Part shown: one piece after another, positions 52,301-61,300 of the stretch
Numbering within the stretch: position 1 is the first letter of the stretch
How the letters are laid out: each line of letters opens with the position of its first letter
Origin: Paragonimus westermani
Lineage: Eukaryota > Platyhelminthes > Trematoda > Plagiorchiida > Troglotrematidae
DNA: 64,000 nucleotides
Assembly: GCA_008508345.1 (NCBI GenBank)
Contig: QNGE01002994.1
Coordinates: forward strand, 32,882 to 96,881
Reading direction: 5' to 3'
Position numbers and translations under genes: made by a program
The notes under the pieces: model-generated
The model's input: the letters and a program-made list of their open reading frames with translations, nothing else
Database searches by the model: none
Told to the model about the DNA's origin: nothing

Positions 52301-55300
52301 GGAGCGAATAGAAACCGATAGGCGCACTTCTACGCATTCCTGGGAGTTAAACAGCGCCCAACGTTAATTTACAAACGAGATGAGAAAACGAGCCAATCAG
52401 ACCGAAGACGTCAGTCAACGCTTACGAAAGTTCCAGGCTTTTTGTTTGTTTAAACTAATTAGTGGTAGATACCTGAACAAAACATAAAAAGTGTAGATGG
52501 AATGATGCACTATGCCCCTGACCGTCAAAGTGAAAATAACCTGGTGATTTTTGACTTATATGGGTCCAGTAATACACGAAATCAAAAGTTGGTCTGTATT
52601 CAAGGAGGAGAAATTAAACTGTGGTCACTTTTCACCACCACTGCATGAAAGATGATGAGTGCACTGTGAGTCCACCTGAATGGATCAATCATTTTAGGAT
52701 GAAACAGATAGCTAATACATGAGGTTTACTTCCAGGACTTTGGATGGGTTGTACGTTTGACGTATCGATAGATACAAGAGCTTTTCCTGGTTGGAGCTAA
52801 TACGTACCATCCTTGAATATCAGCTCGGCATGATTGGAATTTCTTTGACTATCCTAGTGATTTAGATTACAACACTCCAGAGGAAGGCCACCCGACGTGG
52901 TTGAAACGTAGAGTATTGCAACTTGATTGTAACGTTGTGTTATTCCCAATCTGTTTATCAGTAACATGTTGAACACGTCGCCCAAACTGTTCAACTTCAT
53001 TCGTACTAAATTTGGTGCGGATATCTTACAACATTTTGGTGATATATTTTTTTACTGAGGGGTAGAGTGGCCGACAGCCAGTGTGAACAACACCTGGGTC
53101 GTAGCCTTAACTCAAAGTAATGGTTGAACCGTTTGTTAGATCATACAGAAAAAGTCAGGAAATAAATAAATGTGCCAAACGGAAGGAAACAATGATTGAC
53201 AAGTTATAACATGGAATTCATCGATGGCATTCTTATTTGTTATTCTAGAGGTTGAATCAGAGTTTAGTGGAGAGGGTGGATTCGTTGGGAAAGACTATGA
53301 ATGAGAAGAACAAGGCCGTACTCCTCTCCTATCAACTGATCAATGAAATACAGGTAATTTCACTGAAACCCAACATGTGGCTGATGAATGTTGAGTTACC
53401 TTCTAGATTTGTACGATTTTATCATATTCATAAAAAAGTGAATAAAAGCCGAGTAGGACAACATTGTTTTGGTACGAATCGTTTAATGTACCACTAACGA
53501 ACAAAGTTAGAAATTTAAGTCATCGATTTCGGTTTGTAGAATATGCCTTTTAGGATAGACGAAACTGTGTGAACTGCCGTTACAACTGTCCATCCACCCC
53601 AACCTTCATTCGTTGATGCCACATTGTTACCTTGATCAGGCTTTCCCAGTCGGTCAAACATACGTCAGCTTACTTCATATTCAGGGCTACTTATGCTGAC
53701 AAAAGTAGTTTGAAACAAATGCGACAAAACCCCTTTTCTGTTCCACATGATCGTCATGCGATCGCCAACCGATAAAATTACGTCCTTGCTCGGACTTCTG
53801 GTATTGATACACGCGTGGTGCGCACGTGAAATGACACGATATGAGCCCATAGCCGGCTGCAAAAATGATGTTTCAGTCTACCTATCATAACAACTACTGA
53901 CCGCAATTGATGACAAACTTCAAAGGTTGTACAGGATAAGCGGACAAAAATTACTTCCGGTAAAATTTTCCCAAATGAACTGATTGCTAATTGTGTGGCT
54001 TCACCCAGGTGCTGTATTTTTGCTCGCAGCCGTTGAGGTGTTGGAGCCAGCATTTTGTTGTAACTCTGTTATGCATAGATGGCCACCATTTCGAGGCTGG
54101 TCGTTAACACATGCTGTTGTTTGGACCGATAGCTGTACTAGAGAGTACAGTCACTTAAGTAATCTGGCCCTCATGTGAGTGTCCCCGATTGGACTCTTTG
54201 GCTATTTTAAAATTAGTCTGATTGTATTTTTCAACCTCTGAACTCATGCTCAATCCATGGCCATTCCGGAATACATCAGGCAGGGTGTATCAACGAGCTG
54301 TCCACGCACCAACGAGAATAAAACTAAGCGAGCTACACATGATCAATCATAATCGCATTCTGCTTTCCACATGGCCTACTATCGTCTTATGGGTCAAATT
54401 TCGTAGGTGTAGTAACCACCTGGTCGTGTTTCACAGCATTTCGAGGGCCTCTGAAGCAACGTATTATATCTTTTGTAAGGTAAACGGGATTGCGGATATT
54501 GAGTTCAGCCCGTTTGCTTATCAAGCAGACGATGTGTTTAAGCAACCCACCTGCAGTTAACTGTTACATCATACGCCACCTGTGATCTTACAGCCAGGGT
54601 TATTTGGCCGATACGCTTGTATGCACGAACAGCATATGCACATGTGCGATTATACCACACATCTGAAGTGGAGTACACTCAAACTGACGTCCAATGACTG
54701 TGAAGTAATACCGTACGAACCGGAAGGGCGACGGTACAAAAAACTGCTACCGTAGCACTCCCAACCACTATCACTTGTGTAACATATATAAACAAATAAG
54801 AACCAATAACAAGAAAGTGACGGTGATCACTCCAGCGCGAGGTTTAAAAGAACCACACTTGGTGATTCTGCCGCACTAAAGACACCTTAATCAACGAAAA
54901 ATTTGCATGCCAGGATCAAACCTGATCGCACCTTAGTGAAAATGACAAGTGTCACTTCCCGTTCACCTAGACAGATAGTTTAGGTCGTAACTTGTTGCCT
55001 CTTTTTATAGACTGCCCGAAGAGGTACGCTGTTGGAGAATCCAGAAGACTATCTTTATTCCTGACTGGTCTAAGCACCACAATATTGCTTGGTTCAAATA
55101 AACAGGATTCCCATTAGATACCGTTCCGTGTTGGATCAGATGAGACTGAAGGAAAGTTAAGACATATTTCCAAAATATGCACCACAGTACAAAGAGGCGT
55201 CTAGTAAACAAGCTCGTTTTCGGTGTTACATCATGAGGCTGAACACAACACATTTATTTATATAGGTAGCAGATAGCATATTGCAATGAAAGGTCGTTCA

Positions 55301-58300
55301 ACAAAGCGAGAACATTATTAATCAATTCACATTTTCCCGTATCACTGACGCGGTCGCCCTTATGAATTGGAATTCCAGTCCACAACCCAGCTAGGTTTCA
55401 ATTAAACCGACGCGTGCGATTCCGTCTGATTTTCCGAGTTTGGCTGACGCTTTCCGTCGTGGATTTTTGCTTGCCATTTCTTGCCTGTTAGCCCGATTTC
55501 GTTGAATGATGTCTCGTTCGGTTGCTCGTTTTGTCCGCAATCCACTCTTTGTGGGGTTTCACCATATCCCAATACAGCGTCGACATATATATATATATAT
55601 TGAAATAATCTCGTCCCCGACTTTGTCACCCATCGCAATATCTCTGGAGTGAAAGATGTCAATCATCAGTGTCTACCTAGTTTAATTCATAAGACTTGGG
55701 TGTATAATATAGAGCACATGAGCTGTGTGGATTTTGCGGAAGAAGTATCACACCCATTAAATCTATCTGTCCTGAGTTTGTGTGTGGAATTCCAATTCAT
55801 AAGCGCGACCGCGTCAGGGATACGGGGAAGTGTGAATTGATTAATAATGATCTCGCTTTGTTGAACGAACTTTCGTTGCAATATATAGTATCTGCTACCC
55901 ATATAAATAAATGTGTTGTGTTTAGCCTGATGATGTAACACCGAAAGCGTGCTTGTTTGTTACGCAGTTCTTCTCATGACTCAATCGGGAACATACATGG
56001 AATTAAAATACTACAATGTGTTCGCTGTCAGATCCGAGTATGATATCGAGTTTGATGCGAACACAGCGACTTGCAATAGCGGTTTCTCTGATTGTTCCGC
56101 CTAGTCAGCTGACATGATGATAGTTACAAAAGATATACCTATACGTTTTCATGATGTCAGGACTTACGTGCACTTTCTTGTGCCATCATTCAACTGTTAA
56201 TCCGTTTGGGTCTAGTTCCCACAGGGTTTGGCGGTCTATATCGAATACAGAAATTTTCCCCATAAAATGTGTTACGACCTTCAGCAAACGCACTGGTATA
56301 ACACTTTTAGATAACAATCATTTTGTTTGTAACCCTGTTCTGACTTGACACCCTTCCTCTCACTGCCACAACTTCAGCCCCTTTGTGGTATGGCGATCGG
56401 TAGTGCTTGTGGATGTGTTATAATTACGCGAGGCACACAGGATTTTTGTTAGGATCAGCTTAAACCTGTTATTTCTGCAAAACACATGTGGTACGATGTA
56501 CCCGATTTTGTCCGAAAACTGTGCAGGGTGGCTCCAGAGTTTTTAAACAGTAGTCCATAAATGCAAACATGCAAGTGTGTCTGTATTGTCCGGGCTGCCC
56601 CACCGGGTTAAGATATGATGATAGGAACTGCCAATTAAAATGACCAAATCTAGTATTTGTCCTTGGTGCAGCCAGCACCAGGTCTGTGCATGAATTGCAA
56701 TGGATCATGACACTGAACTGGTGAGGGTATTATTCTGTCTAACGGTCAATTCAGTAAGAATGCAAAGTAGGACTAAACAACTAGACTCTCCCACTTGGAT
56801 TTTACATCACTCACTCTGAATTGATATTTTCGTCAAGGAACAGAAAATGGTGGCAGGACAATCTGAACTAAAAACTGTAATAAAACTCATCAATGTGAGC
56901 AAGGGCAGAATAGAAAACAAGTCAGAATAACTTGTTCATAGGTTGTTCGCAATTTTCACTGGCCTGATGAAGTTAAGCATGAGCCCAGGGAGGATATCGA
57001 GACAGACACAATATGGTGACAAAACTTTCCAATGAGCCGTCGACTAGCGGAGCATCAGGATTCACTGAAATTCGCGCAAACGTTCTGTGTTGTTCTGTTG
57101 TTGTGCAAACAGTGGACCGGGCAGCTTTACTTGGCAGTATTTTTGTCATGTTTATCCGAACCTAATGTGTAGGCGTGAACAAAGCGACACCAAGCGGTCA
57201 TCCGCGAGTATGCACATGCTGATCCACATTCAAAGAGAACATCGTCTCAGTTGGCAGTGTTTTTAAAGCTTGTTATCACCTATATCATTCCTCGATTTTC
57301 TGACCAAGGTCCTTTCAGAGGGCCATTTCTGAATATTTGATCATGTTCCTAATATTACTGTTGAGTAGCAAAACATTTTGTTTCACAGAAATTGAACATT
57401 ACCCACCATTAATCGCAGCTGTCGCATTCCGTAAATATTTCAGCCAGCCCCTTTCGAAACCAGTGCCTTACTCTAGGTTCGGTCGTGTCGACGATCGTCA
57501 GTAGTGCATACCCTTGCCGCCACCGAAACCCCAGATCCAGTGTCTCATTTCAAAAACTGCAGAACTGCGATGGCTATGGTCAGTTGAGTTCTGTTCGCTT
57601 TATATAAACCCTACTTCCCCGTTAGTCTTCACTAATGAAGTATAGTTCAACGATTTTAAGAATTTCTGTGATACCGACCTGGTCGGACGTGGTAGTCGGG
57701 AGACCATCGATTGGAATTAACAGGAAAGTTGCTGTAGCTCCTCTCGAAGCGCTCGGACAGTCTGCGTGTCACTCACGCGAGAATGTGGTTGAACGCCTGT
57801 CGTTCCAGATGGGACGTCAGTGGTAGAGTTATCTAGACGTTTGCCTCATGAAAGAGTGACTGGAGTTACAATCCCGATTTTGATAAGGGTATGCACTACT
57901 GACGAGTTTTAATAAGTGAGAAACTTGAATAGAATGCTTATTTTCAGAAGGAGTCGACAGTAGTATCTATAAGGACGAGGCAGCTGCCACCAGTTGTGAA
58001 TAACGTTCAGTTTATGTAAATCCAAATGTTCCGTGGATTGTCCAGTGTTAAAGTGGGGAAATATGAGTGTTTATGAGACGGAGCTTTCACGTTTATGACA
58101 GTAACGGGTTATTTTCAACCAGTGCGGTGGAACATTGAGTATACGTTTCAAACGAGAACCCATCTGAAGTCCGTTACGTTCATCGAATAACTGACGTTTT
58201 GTATACATTTTTAGTAACGAGATACAATTAGACCACATTATCATTTCAGCTCTTTGTTCCGAATGTCGATAACCAGCACGACAAATTTGTCATTTTATTA

Positions 58301-61300
58301 CCTAAAGTCGCTATTTTAATGAATTCAACGAAACAAGCACTCATGGGTCGAATGACGGAATGAGTATGCTTGCTGTTTTTAACTCTTCGAACGGAAACAA
58401 GCTAACTCGTAATGGGTTGTTTTCGAAACAGACAATAAAAATCATTAAGTGTCTAACATTAGGCATTCAAGGAATAGATTGTGTGAATCCATTTTAACAC
58501 ATCTCTGTTCGCTGTAAACCTCTAACTTACGTCATAACCAAAGTGACACAGTTCCTTGGTAGCACTAGAACAGATCAGTATGAAACAGGAGCGATACTAA
58601 CAGTGCAACCTAAGCACTGTGAGAGCGTACCGCCGGTTATCAACCGTAGATCAAGGATTCACCATACTCCGAAAGTTGCTTGTTTTGAACATTTGATAAC
58701 TATGGAAGTTCGCGCACTACATGACCCTTGATTACCACTCTGTAATGAGTACACTAACAAATTTCTCAGGCGGTTTGGCTTATGCTCCGTGACAACCTTT
58801 CCGTTATATAATGATGTATGTTTTCGCGGTCACAGAAACCACGATAGGCGTAACGACTGCAAGATAACAAGATTTGGCCCTTTGTTAGTTAAAAAGACAA
58901 CTTGATAGTTTAGAGCGGCAAGCCTGGTTTTTCGTCTTACCAAAATGGTTTATTATGGAAGAAGTAATTCTCTTGGCAGTCTAACTTTTATTCTCCAGCC
59001 GGCAATAGAAACATCAGTTAGTCCAACGATTTTATTCATTGAAATCATGGGAATCAAATAACTTGTTTGTTACTGTCAACGAAATGTTTCTGACTATCAT
59101 ATATGTTATTCATCCAGCATAATTTAGCAACAGTGAATGAACAGAAAAATGAACTTAGTCAGCACAACGCCCAGTTACAAAATCGAATCGCGGAGCTGGA
59201 GTCGGAATATGAAAAACGGTTAGATGAAACGCGAGTACCAGAAAAAGAAGCAAGTCACCCGGAACTGTCCTGGAACGCTAGTCTGACCAACCCTGCTAAA
59301 TCAATCCAGAAACTCACTGTAAGTGAAACGCGTTTAAAATGTCGTACGTTGTAACTACACCTGATAAATAGCGCCATATCTCTGTTTTGTTTATGGAGAC
59401 AGCCACGAGAACCAAAGCGCAAACGAGGTACCTGAGGAACGTATTAACAGAAGTTGAGTTCACATGTTCCTACCGGGTGAATGTCTTATTTGTGCCTAAA
59501 CTTGCATCATCAGCCAGGGGTGGCACATATTTGAGAGTATGGATGTTCACTCAACACATCTGTAAAATATTTGAACTCGTGGCACCTCGGTGATAACGAC
59601 AATGATCATCAATTGAATAAATACCGGCCAGAGCCCCGATAACTGTACCAGCAGCTTAGTAGAATGCAGTATACGTATGACCTTGTATATCACATCACAA
59701 CAAACATCTTATGGTGTGAAGTTCAAAAACTTTATATGAAACGCTTTGAGTGTATTCGCCAAACCTTATACTAACGGAATGATTGTCAGGTGCTCATTGT
59801 GAACGACTATCCTGCAAACAATATGGAGGGAGAAGGGAGTTTTTGGAAAGCATGAAAAAAGAGATGTATAGGAATGGCTGTTCAAAGCTTTCATCGAGAC
59901 TGTTATGATGAACTTCTGGCAGGGAAAATTTAACCCCAAATCCCGATATCGTACACCAGCAGGCACTGGGTGGATGGTTCGTAAGCTGTATTAGATAGGA
60001 TGGATTCGTGCTGGTAGTGCTTTTGAAGAACAACTCCATAGAATTTATACTTAATCTGAATATTTTTCCATGCTGTCATATAGGCTCTGTTATCTAGACT
60101 TCAACTGACCTAATGACCTGGCCTTGAGTGTTCTTCTGAGTAACCAACATCTTCAAATAACTTAGCAAAACTTCCTCTGAGCAGCTGGTCTTTGACCGTC
60201 TTGATGATTTTTAGCATAATTGTACTTTATGTCTTCTGTTTGCAATTATTCGCTTCTACTGGTAGTAGATGACAGTCGAAAGATTTAGCCTCTAAATTTT
60301 ACTTCGTTTATTTTCGTCAAACTGGCTGGAGCATGTTAGTTTTGTCGTTGTGTTAAACCCAGTCAAACTTCGGGAGTTATAAACTTAGCCTTCTTAATCA
60401 TGAAAGTAGACTGTTGTTCCCTACTGAGGTACATTATTGTTACCACTAATCAGGGAACGATCTTAAACGGCTCCTCAGGTTGGTCACTTCTTATAGTTTT
60501 GAAGTATCACTTTTAACTCGAGGTGGATGGTGACTTTTTCAGGATGGGATTTGTTCTCTTACTGGAATTTATGTTGTCAACGAATTAAAAAAAGACGGAC
60601 ATCCTTCTTGAACGCAACACCTATCGCTGTATGTGATTCACTTGATTGTCTGGCCGAACTAATGTATCTTTGCTGATAACGGTTGCTTAACAGCCTTTTG
60701 CTCATGAGTTAAGATTCCATTAGTAACTCGTCAGGTACACGAAATAAACGGTGATAATTCGGTGAAAATTCGTCTGGGTAAAAGTTTAACTCCACATTTT
60801 CCCACTTAAATTTGAACATAGCAAACGCGGTGGCAAAAATTTCATAATGAGTCTTCCCCTACCAAGTTGAAACAGACTCGAATAGCTATGCACAAAGGAG
60901 GCGTAGAATCAGGAAGAACTGAGGGGGTCAAGGAAACCAGCACCGTGTTGCTAGGTCGACAGAGGAACATCTGTTTCTATGCCTAATCAGTTCTCCCGTG
61001 AAAAAAACCTGATCGGCCACCCTAAGGGGAGTGGATGCTGTGAGGATATCCCCACTTCCGCCCGTGTTCCTATAGCAATTGCTGTAATGGCTAAGTAAAT
61101 TGCCCTTAAAACGTTATATTTCCTATAGAACTTGCAACGTGTTATGAAGAGCACTTACATGATATGTAACCACATTCTCACAACGTTTCTCTCATCGTGA
61201 TGCACGTGCAATTTCTACGAATATACCATGAGGAGATTTCACAGTCTAGACTGTCACTTTCAAATACAACGCTCATGTGTCCGTCCTACTCCTTACTTGG

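Noticed and set aside
54222..54560. 112-codon plus-strand open frame
   Set aside because: No recognisable domain, no consensus splice sites, and not coiled-coil-like.
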